DNA from: Actinospica robiniae DSM 44927
GTDB taxonomy: Bacteria > Actinomycetota > Actinomycetes > Streptomycetales > Catenulisporaceae
NCBI RefSeq assembly: GCF_000504285.1
Contig: NZ_KI632511.1
Span: 6,678,154-6,742,153 of the forward strand
Direction: 5' to 3'
Length of the DNA stretch: 64,000 bases
Of this stretch, positions 26,331 through 34,323 are shown one piece after another (position 1 is the first letter of the stretch; every line of letters begins with the position of its first letter). The translations under genes and the position numbers were made by a program. The notes under the pieces are model-generated. The model saw only the letters and a list, made by a program, of their open reading frames with translations, made no database searches and was not told the DNA's origin.

Positions 26331-27405
26331 TCAGTCCTCGGCCACCGCGAACGTCACAGGCTTGCCATCGGCGCGCTGGGTCGTCATGGTGATGTTCGCC
26401 GGGGTCCCCCAGCTTTCGACCATGGGCGTTCCGCCGTACTCCAGCTCCCAGTGGCCGTCGGGGTAGCGCACCGCGTAGACGACCGCGCCTGCGGCGTTGA
26501 CGATCCTCATGACGCTTTCGCCGGTGCCGGCCGCGCTGCCGAAAACGGACGAAGAGGTGATGGAGACCGCGCTGACGGCCCCGATTCCCGAGGGAACGCC
26601 CCAGCCCTGCTTCTGCCAGGAGCCGTTGGCGTTGCGGAGGTTGTGCTTCATGACGCCGGTGGAGGTGACCTCCAGGATCTGCGAGGAGCCGTCGGGCATG
26701 CCGGCGATGCTCGCATCCACGATCTTGACGCCGGGCTGGGGCAGCGGGCGCCATCCCTGCCAGGAGCCGTTGGCGTTGCGGATGTTGTGCATCAGTACGC
26801 CGCTGGTGGTGATGGCGACGAGCTGGCTCGAGCCGTTGGGCATGGCGGTGATCGATGCGCGCACGAAGCCGGTGGATCCGGCCGGGCTGCCCCAGCCGCT
26901 GGTCTGCCAGCTGCCGTTGGCGTTGCGCACGGTGTGCCAGAGCTGGCCGGTCGAGGAGATCGTGATCAGCTGGGACGCGCCGTTGGGCATGCCCGCGATG
27001 CCGACCCATTTGGCTTTCACGCCGGCCGGCAGGCTCAGCGTCTGCCAGTTCTGCCACGTGTAGCCCTCACCGCTGCCGGTGGCGAGCTCCACCTTGCCGC
27101 TGGTCGTGGCCGCCAGGAGCTGGTCGCTGTTGTTGGGCAGCGAGGTGACAGCCGACTGGATGAGCCCGGCGGATCCGGCCGGGGTAGTGCCGCCGTCCAC
27201 TGTGACCAGGGTGCCGGGAATCGGCGCGGCGGTGGTGAACTTCGTTGACGTCGTCGCGGTGTGGCCGCCCGCGTCGGTCACGGTCTCAGTGATCGTGTAC
27301 GTGCCGGGCTTGTTGTAGGTGTGGGTGGCGTACGCAGTAGGGCTGGTCTCGGTTTTGGTGGGTGAGCCGTCGCCGAAGTCGTAGGTCACGCTGGTGGTGT
27401 TCCCG
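26331..27405 (-). pseudogene. Truncated PKD-domain and lectin-repeat protein
   Basis: Only the C-terminal ~355 residues remain. They begin with a PKD domain (VTYDFGDGSPTKTE, then HTYNKPGTYTITETVTDAGG), followed by about five repeats of ~45 residues. Each repeat carries a GMPNGSSQLVAITTSG core and three of them NANGSWQ, a beta-propeller of the tectonin/PLL-lectin kind. Such proteins are exported and bind surfaces or sugars. The signal peptide and upstream part are gone: at about 27400 the sequence switches abruptly to an IS256 transposase on the other strand. The open frame continuing beyond that point is antisense to the transposase. Confidence 0.8.
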
Positions 27406-28392
27406 GAAACCGGGGAGCGCAGGCGCTTCTCCTCGGCGATTCTGCCGCCGTGGGCGCGCAAGTCCCCGAGGATCGCGGAGGTGCTGCCGCTGCTGTACCT
27501 GCACGGTCTGTCGACCGGGGACTTCGTTCCGGCGCTCGAGCAGTTCCTCGGCTCGGCCGCGGGCCTCTCCCCGGCCAGTGTGACCCGGCTGACCGTGCAG
27601 TGGCAGGCGGACCGCGCCGCCTTCCTGGAGCGCGACCTGTCCAAGGTCGACTACGTCTATATCTGGGCGGACGGCGTTCACCTGCGCATTCGCCTGGGCG
27701 AGAGCAAAGCCTGCGTGCTGGTGCTGATCGGGGTGCGCGCCGACGGGACCAAGGAACTGATCGCGATGGACGAGGGCTACCGCGAGTCCGGCGAGTCCTG
27801 GGCCGCCCTCTTGCGTGACTGTGGCCGCCGCGGGATGCGGGCCCCGGTCCTGGCGGTGGGCGACGGGGCGCTCGGGTTCTGGAACGGGCTACGCGAGGTG
27901 TTCCCCGACACCCGGGAGCAGCGCTGCTGGGTACATAAAACAGCGAACATACTGGACGCACTCCCCAAGTCCGCGCAGCCGGCGGCGGAAAAGGCCCTGG
28001 CAGAGATCTGGGGCGCCGAAGACAAGGACCACGCCCAGGCCGCGATCCACGCGTTCGACAAGGCGTACGGCGCGAAGTTCCCCAAGGCCGTCAAGAAAGT
28101 CACCGACGACGAGGACGTGCTGCTGGCGTACTACGACTACCCCGCGGAGCACTGGATCCACTTACGGACCACGAATCCCATCGAGTCCACGTTCGCCACC
28201 GTCCGGCTGCGCACCAAGGTAACCCGGGGCGCCGGCTCCCGCGCCGCCGGACTGGCCATGACATTCAAGCTGATCGAGTCCGCCCAATCGCGGTGGCGCG
28301 CCGTGAACGCGCCCCACCTGGTCGCACTCGTGCGTGCCGGAGCCCGGTTCGAACGCGGGATCCTGCTCGAACGTCAGGAGGCTGCGGCATGA
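27396..28392 (+). pseudogene. IS256-family transposase, 5'-truncated
   Basis: About 330 C-terminal residues survive, from PETGERRRFSSAILPPWARK onward. The catalytic triad is intact: Asp in WADGVHLRIRL, Asp in VGDGALGFWNG, Glu in TTNPIESTFATVR. IS256 proteins usually have 400 or more residues, so the N-terminal DNA-binding part is lost. The break coincides with the break of the PKD/lectin gene, so one deletion removed both 5' ends. Its 3' end overlaps the start of the SMI1/KNR4-like gene. Confidence 0.85.
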
Positions 28393-28934
28393 GTGCTCCC
28401 CATGGGCGACCGGCGACCCCGATCCGGCCCGATGCCGGCTGGCTGGCCGCATGGCGCAAGGACGTCGAGGCCGCACTCGGAAGGCTGCTGCCCGGCTTCG
28501 AAGACCACTTCGGCTATCCGCCCGGCGAAAACACGATCCAGGATCCAGACCCGGACGGCCTCACCGCGGCGCAGCACCTGGCCGCGCACCCGGGCGTTAC
28601 CGCAGTACTGCCGCACTTCTATCGACACGTCGGCGAGGTGATGCTCGCAGACATCGGCAACGCCTACGTCATCCACCCGGCCACGCACGTCCTGCGCGAC
28701 CTGGCCGAGGACGGCCCGATCCCGCTCGGCGACGCCGGCGCGGGAACACTCTTCGCCACCGACGGCGGCGGCATCCACTTCGCCATCGCCACCGACGGCA
28801 CCGTCCACCGCTCTACCGCCGCCAGCCGCGACAGCGACTTCCACCCCGTTACCGCCGACCTCCAGGACTTCCTCGACCAGCTTCGCCGCGCCGTCATCCG
28901 CTTCGTCCAGACGGGCACACCCGGGGACCTATGA
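28389..28934 (+). CDS. SMI1/KNR4-like protein
   Basis: 181 residues; the ATG at 28389 has AGGAGG 7 nt upstream, and both lie inside the end of the transposase frame (ATGA overlap). The middle (ADIGNAYVIHPATHVLRDL, then FATDGGGIHFAIATDGTVHR, then DFLDQLRRAVIRFV) follows the SMI1/KNR4 pattern, a fold widely used for immunity proteins against secreted toxins and for other partner-binding roles. No toxin gene is recognisable next to it. The N-terminal ~40 residues are unusual for the family. Confidence 0.65.
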   Translation: MSAPHGRPATPIRPDAGWLAAWRKDVEAALGRLLPGFEDHFGYPPGENTIQDPDPDGLTAAQHLAAHPGVTAVLPHFYRHVGEVMLADIGNAYVIHPATHVLRDLAEDGPIPLGDAGAGTLFATDGGGIHFAIATDGTVHRSTAASRDSDFHPVTADLQDFLDQLRRAVIRFVQTGTPGDL

Positions 28935-29100
28935 ACAAACAGATCCACAACTATTGACTATTTCTCCCGCGCGGCGGTCCTAAAAGCCGTTGCAGAGGTG
29001 ATCCGCGCGATGCGTGGGAGGCGTAAATGATGGCCCGTCATCTAGGTCGCTTTTGCTCCCAGGTTCTTGCCGTTAGAGGCAAGTTTCGCGTCGTGCCTGG

Positions 29101-29548
29101 TCAGGCTGCTGTGAGTCTGGCCAGGTTGATGGTGTGGGTGACGTGTCGGTCGAGGGTGTCGGGGGGTTGGCGTATCTCGGGTGGGGCGGGTGGCCGGTCG
29201 GCGGCCATGAGCGGGCGTAGCCGGCGGTTGTGGAGTTTGGTGTAGAACACGGCGAAGCGCTGGCCGTCGGGGGTGATCCGGTAGGCGTTGGTGCCTTCGA
29301 TGTGGAGTCGACACACTTGAACCGGCGCACCGTCGCCGTGATCCGGACCCGCCGACCACCGCAGGGCAGATCGGACAGTTGACACCGGTAACGGGCGTGG
29401 ACGCGACGCGAGCGCTGCCCACAGCACGAGCAGGCAGCGTCAGGCGCTTTCGCCCGCACGCGAAACCACACGATGCTCCCGTCGATCGCGACATCGTCAA
29501 CCGTCACGCCCGCGAACTGCGGAAACAGTCCGTCAATATCCTGTGATA
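29101..29548 (-). pseudogene. Chimeric transposase debris (ISL3 N-terminus plus an unrelated tail)
   Basis: From 29548 leftward the sequence encodes the start of an ISL3-type transposase (LFPQFAGVTVDDVAIDG, then zinc-finger cysteines CSCCGQRSRRVHARYRC and VRRFKC). It has no in-frame ATG and stops matching after about 75 residues near 29312. A different frame then gives a 70-residue tail (HIEGTNAYRITPDGQRFAVF, then NLARLTAA) ending at 29101, which reads like the C-terminal winged-helix tail of another mobile-element protein. Neither piece is functional. Confidence 0.6.
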
Positions 29549-29810
29549 TGCACGCAAGCCATCCTGGCCGAGAACGCGCGGCATGCCGCGCACGACACGC
29601 CGACCAGCCGGATCACGTGATCAGCGCCAGAGCCCTCAACCGTGTCGACTCCAGCCCGCGCGCCGCATCGTCACCGATCACACACTCCCGGCTCGCGGGC
29701 CCTTCGCCGACTTGACCTTCCTGTCCGGGGGGCGTTCCAGGGGAAGGGCGTGAGGTCGGGGGCGGGCCAGTCGGTGCCCGCCGCTCCCTGCGCCGATATC
29801 GCTCCGGTGT

Positions 29811-29816
29811 TATATT
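29811..29816 (+). promoter_or_regulatory. -10 element for a leaderless toxin transcript
   Basis: TATATT ends 6 nt before the GTG start of the toxin gene. Transcription would begin at or next to the start codon, giving a leaderless mRNA, which is common in actinomycetes. No clear -35 is seen. Confidence 0.5.
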
Positions 29817-29822
29817 GGTGGG

Positions 29823-30212
29823 GTGTGGGAGATCGTGCTGCTTGAGTCGGTCGAGGAGTGGTTCCTCGAACTGGCGAAGTCGGACCCCGGCTCGGCAGAC
29901 CAGGTCGAACATGCGATTGATCTGCTCGCGGAGCATGGGCCGACGCTGGGTCGTCCGTTGGTGGACAGTCTCGCTCATGCCCGGCTGCATAACCTCAAGG
30001 AGTTGCGTCCTGGTTCGGCTGGTTCGGGCGAGATCAGGATCGTTTTCGCGTTCGATCCGTTCCGGCAGGCGGTGTTCCTGGTGGCGGGTGACAAGTCGGG
30101 GCAGTGGGCGGCCTGGTATCGGAGTGCGGTGCCGTTGGCTGAGCAGCGGTACGCGGAGTATCTGGAGCAGGAGAAGCGCAGGCGTCAGGAGAGCGGAGGG
30201 ATGGGAGAATGA
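29823..30212 (+). CDS. HigB/RelE-type toxin
   Basis: 129 residues from a GTG without Shine-Dalgarno. The fold pattern of phage Gp49/HigB-like RelE toxins is clear: VWEIVLLESVEEWFLELAKSD (in outline), AIDLLAEHGPTLGRPLVDSL, LKELRPGSAGSGEIRIVFAF, then VFLVAGDKSGQWAAWYR. These ribonucleases cut mRNA on the ribosome. Its stop overlaps the antitoxin start (ATGA), so the pair is co-translated with the toxin first, the order of the HigBA type. It sits at the right end of the element, where addiction modules often help retention. Confidence 0.87.
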   Translation: MWEIVLLESVEEWFLELAKSDPGSADQVEHAIDLLAEHGPTLGRPLVDSLAHARLHNLKELRPGSAGSGEIRIVFAFDPFRQAVFLVAGDKSGQWAAWYRSAVPLAEQRYAEYLEQEKRRRQESGGMGE

Positions 30213-30535
30213 GGACGTCGTCGTGGGATGAGGTCAAGCGTCGCCGTCGCGAGATCGATCCGGGGGCCGATGATCCGGGGCGCCGGGCGGCTGCCGCTTT
30301 GGCCGTCGACACCTTCGTCGCCGGCCATCATCTCGCCGAGTTGCGTAAGACGATCGGGATGTCGCAAGCTGAGGTCGCCGCGTTCCTCGGCGTCTCGCAG
30401 GCCAGGGTCTCGGACATCGAGCGCGGGCGTGCGGCGACCATCGAACTCGACACGCTCCGAGCCTATGCGCAAGCTCTCGGTGGCGTGCTGGATATCACCG
30501 TCCGCGTCGGACCCCACTCGGTCAAAGTTGCCTGA
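30209..30535 (+). CDS. HigA-type XRE antitoxin
   Basis: 108 residues. A Cro/C1-type helix-turn-helix covers ~45-100 (LAELRKTIGMSQAEVAAFLG, then QARVSDIERG). The N-terminal 40 residues are charged (WDEVKRRRREIDPGADDPGR) and should wrap the toxin. It probably represses the shared promoter at 29811 together with the toxin. It overlaps the toxin gene by 4 nt. Confidence 0.88.
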   Translation: MRTSSWDEVKRRRREIDPGADDPGRRAAAALAVDTFVAGHHLAELRKTIGMSQAEVAAFLGVSQARVSDIERGRAATIELDTLRAYAQALGGVLDITVRVGPHSVKVA

Positions 30536-30814
30536 TCGCGAAGCGATCAGAGTCGGTACGTCGTCGTCGCCAGGTCGCCGACTGTTCCCGGACTACAAAC
30601 CCCGGAGCGCCGGGCGGCTACGGACCGTGCCGCGGGCGCGCTAATCGGCCGCGGGGCACGAGCGGGTAACGAGTGGATAAGGTGCGAACCGTGGCAACTG
30701 TTCGGTATCGGATGGACGGGTACGATTGTCGTCGGCGCATGTCACGGAATGATCGGCGATCGAAGGTAAAGCTTGCGGACCAAAGATATTCGTGGCCTGG
30801 TACCTGGCAGACAA

Positions 30815-30847
30815 AAGGTCAGGGGTTCGAATCCCCTTGGCTCCACA
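30815..30847 (+). tRNA. 3' fragment of a tRNA gene (probable right attachment site)
   Basis: The T arm is intact (AGGGG TTCGAAT CCCCT) and is followed by the acceptor strand TGGCTCC and A. The matching 5' acceptor strand GGAGCCA and the D and anticodon arms are absent upstream, so this is not a functional tRNA. Such 3' ends are left or carried by elements that integrate into tRNA genes. A strong hairpin follows. The amino-acid identity cannot be read. Confidence 0.75.
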
Positions 30848-30850
30848 GAA

Positions 30851-30889
30851 ATCAGGGCCGGTAACCACTTGGTGGTTACCGGCCCTGAT
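30851..30889. terminator. Perfect 18-bp hairpin after the tRNA fragment
   Basis: ATCAGGGCCGGTAACCAC (30851-30868) pairs fully with 30872-30889 around a 3-nt loop. Its position 4 nt beyond the tRNA 3' end is that of a tRNA terminator. Confidence 0.75.
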
Positions 30890-30942
30890 GGCGTCTATAC
30901 ACCCGAGTTCTACACCAACGGCTAGGAATCGGGCGCTGCCGC

Positions 30943-31308
30943 CTACGACGTGTATGGCCGCCAGAGGGCTGCGTCGTCCTGCGAAAGCGCAGGCCCAGGC
31001 GCAGGCACCGGCCCAGCCACTGCCATTTCCACAGCCCCGGGCACGTCGACGGGCGCGGGGGTCGGATGTGGCTGCGGCTGCGGCCGGGTGGCGGGGGCGG
31101 AGAGGTCGGGGGCTGGGACGATGCGGCCGAAGGCGGCGAGGCGGTCGTGGTGTCGGCGCAGGCTTGAGATGGTCAGGGTGGTCATGCAGAGGGCCACGAT
31201 CGTGACGCTGGCGAGCAGGATCAGGTGCGCGACGTCCTTGACTCGGGTCAGCGCCAGCACGGCGGCCAGCGCGAGCAGGATGACGCCGGCGCCCTTGAAT
31301 GGGTTCAC
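30943..31308 (-). CDS. Small membrane protein linked to glycosyltransferase
   Basis: 121 residues from a GTG at 31308. Two membrane segments (GAGVILLALAAVLALT and LILLASVTIVALCMTTLTI) in the first half, then a cytoplasmic Pro-rich tail. Not recognised by family. It follows the glycosyltransferase gene by 13 nt in the same direction and is probably an accessory subunit of the same polysaccharide machinery. Confidence 0.65.
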   Translation of the reverse strand: MNPFKGAGVILLALAAVLALTRVKDVAHLILLASVTIVALCMTTLTISSLRRHHDRLAAFGRIVPAPDLSAPATRPQPQPHPTPAPVDVPGAVEMAVAGPVPAPGPALSQDDAALWRPYTS

Positions 31309-31321
31309 TGCCTTACCTTCG

Positions 31322-32494
31322 CTATTTCCAGGCCGAGACGCGGGTCAGGTAGGACTTTGCGATCGATGACACCAGCCAGTAGGTGCGGATCACGGTGTAG
31401 CAGAGCTCTGGTACGAGTGACGCTTCGATGAGCATCGCCTTCCAGCCGAGGTTGGTCACCCGCAGCGCCGGATAGACGATCCAGAACATGAACAGCGCCC
31501 AGAAGAACGGATTGAGCGTGAATCCGTGCTGGGCGGCGAGGGTGAGTTCGACGGAGCCGAATCCGAAGATGTAGGCGGCGCCGATGAGGCCCATGATGAT
31601 TGCGGCGATGGAGTGCCAGGTGAACCTGGTCACGCCGCGGGCGCGCAGTGTGTCGATGGTGCCTCGGCTCCAGCGCTCGCGCTGGTGCAGCAGTTCACGC
31701 AGGGTCGGCATGAGGTCGGTGTAGGCGATGCAGAACTGGTTGGCCGTCACCTTCCAGCCCGACTCCTTCAGGGCCAGCGTGGTCTCGTAGTCCTCGACCA
31801 GGTTGCTGTGGTCCTCCCAGAACACCTCGCCGCGCCAGTCGAGCAGGCTCTGCAGCGCTTCGCCGCGGTAGAACGAGCCGGCGCCGGACATCGTGTGCAC
31901 GTCCCGGCGGTAGCGGGCGTTGGCGGCGCGGCCGTACTCGATGATCTGCATGCCGAGCAGGTATCGCTGCCAGGTGCTGCGCCACAAGCCGGTGCGGCCG
32001 AGGCAGGCGGCGCTGACGCCGCCGAGTCCCGGGTCCGAGGCGAGTACGTTGCGGGCCCGCTCGATGAACGACGGGTGCAGTTCGGTGTCGGCGTCCATGA
32101 CGAGGATGTGGCGCACGCGTCCGGCGAGCGGGCCGCCGGTGCCTTCGGCGAGCCAGCGGATGCCGTAGTTGAGCGCGCCCGCCTTCTTGTGCGGGTTGTG
32201 CGGCACGTTGAGTACGACCGTCTCCGGACTGCCCGGCTCGGCCGCGAAGGTCTGGGCGAAGTGCTCGGTGCGGTCGGTCGAGTTGTTGACCACCACGAGG
32301 ATCAGGTCGGGGCGCCGGGTCTGAGCGGCCAGGGAACGAAGTGCCGTGAAGACGCCGGCTTCCTCGTTGCGGGCCGGCACTATCGCCACTGTGTCGCATA
32401 GCGCCTTCGCGTTGCCGTACGCGTCGGCGCCGACGCGCCCGCGCCGGTGGCGGCTGGCTCCCGAGACGCGCAGCGCGTCGGCCGTCGAGGACAT
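31322..32494 (-). CDS. Family 2 glycosyltransferase, processive polysaccharide-synthase type
   Basis: 390 residues. A GT-A domain comes first: VAIVPARNEEAGVFTALRSL, VMDADTELHP (DxD, ~132), LVEDYETTLALKESGW (catalytic ED), and QRERWSRGT (Q/RxxRW, ~270). Two to three membrane segments follow (IAAIIMGLIGAAYIFGF, FFWALFMFWIVYPAL). This is the layout of cellulose, hyaluronan and poly-GlcNAc synthases, with a short N-terminus. The sugar cannot be deduced. A small membrane protein follows; an anchored protein with carbohydrate-binding and GH16-like parts is divergent, so a secreted glucan is a reasonable guess. Confidence 0.85.
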   Translation of the reverse strand: MSSTADALRVSGASRHRRGRVGADAYGNAKALCDTVAIVPARNEEAGVFTALRSLAAQTRRPDLILVVVNNSTDRTEHFAQTFAAEPGSPETVVLNVPHNPHKKAGALNYGIRWLAEGTGGPLAGRVRHILVMDADTELHPSFIERARNVLASDPGLGGVSAACLGRTGLWRSTWQRYLLGMQIIEYGRAANARYRRDVHTMSGAGSFYRGEALQSLLDWRGEVFWEDHSNLVEDYETTLALKESGWKVTANQFCIAYTDLMPTLRELLHQRERWSRGTIDTLRARGVTRFTWHSIAAIIMGLIGAAYIFGFGSVELTLAAQHGFTLNPFFWALFMFWIVYPALRVTNLGWKAMLIEASLVPELCYTVIRTYWLVSSIAKSYLTRVSAWK

Positions 32495-32799
32495 CTCCCC
32501 GCGCCCTCCCGATTCCGTGCAGCATGAAGTGACACCCGGGCCTAGGCGTCAGCAGTTGGAGCGGGATCTGAGAACTGTCAGGGCTCTCGGATTCGCGCGT
32601 TCAGATGATCGCATGCGCGGCCGAGGGTAAATCGGCGGCAAAGCGAATCGTACGTTAAGTTATGGCAACCATCTGATTGACGAGTTTATGCGGGTGGACC
32701 ACTGCTGACGGCTATATCAAACTCCGCTACGATCTGTTCGCCCCATGCGATAATCCGTCTTGGGCATCGAAATTTTTGCCGTCCTCTGAGGAGCGATCC
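32495..32799. promoter_or_regulatory. AT-richer divergent promoter region
   Basis: About 305 bp between the glycosyltransferase and the CBM/GH16-like gene, markedly less GC-rich than the surroundings. A GATAAT hexamer at 32749-32754 could be a -10 for the rightward gene; no matching -35 is evident. No gene is seen in it. Confidence 0.4.
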
Positions 32800-34299
32800 G
32801 TGGGCTCGCCCCGCCGCCGCAAGTCGCGCCGCCGCGCGAGCAAAGTGCTGATTCCTCTGCTAGCCGTCGCCCTGATCGCCGGTGTCGCCGCGCTCTATCC
32901 GGTGTGGCGCTCGGTCTGGCGCTCTGCAGACGCGCACCCGGCCGCGGCGGTGAAGCCTCCCATGCTCACTGTCGAGTACCGGACCCCGGCCGGCACTGCC
33001 GACGCCGCGGCGGCCGCACCACAGCTCGTGGTGGTCAACACCTCGACCGAGTCGATATCGCTCGCCGACGTCACCCTCCGCTACTACTTCGCCGGACACG
33101 ACGCCGCCGCCTTCGCCTTCAACTGCCTGCAGGCAGGGGTCGGCTGCTCCAACGTGACGGGCACCATCGGCAAGCTCGACCTCGCCACCTCGGGCGCCGA
33201 CCACTATCTGCAGATCGGCTTCAGCGCGAGCGCCGGCACGATCAAGCCGGGCCAGGACAGTCAGGGCGTCGAGCTCCAGCTCTACCGCGTCGACCATGAG
33301 AGCCTCACCCAGACCGGCGACTGGTCGTTCGACCCCTCGATCACGACTTACAAGCCCTTCAGCCGAGTCACGGGCTACCTTCGCGGAGCCCTCGTATGGG
33401 GCGAGGCGCCGGACGGCGACAGCCCCACGGGTGCAAGCAGCAGCACCGCGAACCCCGCCTCCTCCGCAACGGCTGCGCCGACGATCCAGGCATCTGCCGC
33501 GCCGGATGTGCCGGCCGCGACGGTGTTCGACGATTTCCATTACACCGGCGCGAGCGACCCGGCGTTGGCTGCCCACGGCTGGCAGGCGCGCACCGGAGCC
33601 GGTGGCCCGGGTATCGAGGGCACCTGGGCTGCCTCAGGTGTCAGCTTCCCGTCTGTCGCCTCCGCCCAGGGCGGCCAAGCGCTGCAGCTGAAGGCCTCGA
33701 CCGACGGGGCCAAGGCCGGCACGGCCCAGGCCGAGCTGCAGAGCGCCGGCACGCCGTACTTCACCGGGACCTACGCGGCGAGGATCTACTTCAGCGATGG
33801 CCCGGCAGTCGGCCCCGACGGCGACCACGTCAACGAGTCCTTCTATCCGATCTCGGCCGACCCGAACTCGCCGAAGTACAGCGAACTCGATAACGAGTAC
33901 ATGCCCAACGGCGGCTGGGGCGCTCCCGGACCCGCGTTCGACAACACCAGCTGGTACAGCGCGGAAAACAATGACCGCGCCACCCACCGGACCTACCGCA
34001 GCCTGCACGGCTGGCACACCATGATGATCACCGCTGTGGACGGCAAGGTCACCTACTCCGTTGACGGCAAGACCCTGTTCACCAGTAGCGGCAAGTACTA
34101 CCCGCGCGAAGGCATGGGAATCCACTTCAGCGACTGGTTCATCGACTTGCCCTTCACCGGCCAGCGCAGCTGGGACATGGACGTCAACTGGTTCTACTAC
34201 AAGGCCGGACAGGCGGTGCCCTACCAGGACGTGCAGCAGGCTGTCGCGGGATACTACGCCAGCGGCACGAACTACATCGACACCCTTCCCAAGAGCTGA
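32800..34299 (+). CDS. Membrane-anchored protein with CBM3-like and GH16-like domains
   Basis: 499 residues from the GTG at 32800 (GAGGAG 7 nt upstream); the frame is open further upstream without a ribosome site. A basic N-terminus and one membrane segment (VLIPLLAVALIAGVAALYPVW) anchor it outside the cell. Residues ~55-200 resemble a family-3 cellulose-binding module (LTVEYRTPAG, LADVTLRYYFAG, YLQIGFSASAGTIKPGQDS). After a Ser/Ala linker, ~240-490 form a concanavalin-type domain with the GH16-type signature SELDNEYMPNG (E-x-D-x-E) and a Trp-rich core. It may cut or remodel the glucan made by the divergent glycosyltransferase. Substrate unproven. Confidence 0.78.
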   Translation: MGSPRRRKSRRRASKVLIPLLAVALIAGVAALYPVWRSVWRSADAHPAAAVKPPMLTVEYRTPAGTADAAAAAPQLVVVNTSTESISLADVTLRYYFAGHDAAAFAFNCLQAGVGCSNVTGTIGKLDLATSGADHYLQIGFSASAGTIKPGQDSQGVELQLYRVDHESLTQTGDWSFDPSITTYKPFSRVTGYLRGALVWGEAPDGDSPTGASSSTANPASSATAAPTIQASAAPDVPAATVFDDFHYTGASDPALAAHGWQARTGAGGPGIEGTWAASGVSFPSVASAQGGQALQLKASTDGAKAGTAQAELQSAGTPYFTGTYAARIYFSDGPAVGPDGDHVNESFYPISADPNSPKYSELDNEYMPNGGWGAPGPAFDNTSWYSAENNDRATHRTYRSLHGWHTMMITAVDGKVTYSVDGKTLFTSSGKYYPREGMGIHFSDWFIDLPFTGQRSWDMDVNWFYYKAGQAVPYQDVQQAVAGYYASGTNYIDTLPKS

Positions 34300-34323
34300 C
34301 CGAGAGCTGACAGCGGGGCCGGG

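Larger units (their letters stand above)
3163..30848. mobile_element. Putative integrative conjugative element with a type IV secretion system
   Basis: The segment holds an integrase at its left edge, two excisionase-like genes, DNA methylation genes, a nine-gene transfer-type operon (8068-18335), DUF317 and DUF2637 proteins typical of actinomycete mobile DNA, and a toxin-antitoxin pair at its right edge. Imperfect direct repeats flank it. At 3165-3190 the sequence runs from AGGCCAGGGGT to CCTTGGCTCC. At 30817-30844 it runs from GGTCAGGGGT to CCTTGGCTCC and is recognisably a tRNA 3' end. Core transfer genes point to ssDNA conjugation by a Gram-positive T4SS rather than the FtsK-like TraB of small actinomycete elements. 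No relaxase was recognised. Flanking genes look chromosomal. The left boundary is reasonable; the right one is an inference. Confidence 0.65.

Noticed and set aside
26331-27644. Full-length 437-residue minus-strand protein starting in the transposase
   Set aside because: Its first ~80 residues are antisense to a recognised IS256 transposase; only the part below about 27405 is a genuine protein remnant.
30641-30868. Minus-strand frame reading AKGIRTPDLLSARYQA
   Set aside because: This is the well-known false translation of the T arm and acceptor of a tRNA gene, not a protein.
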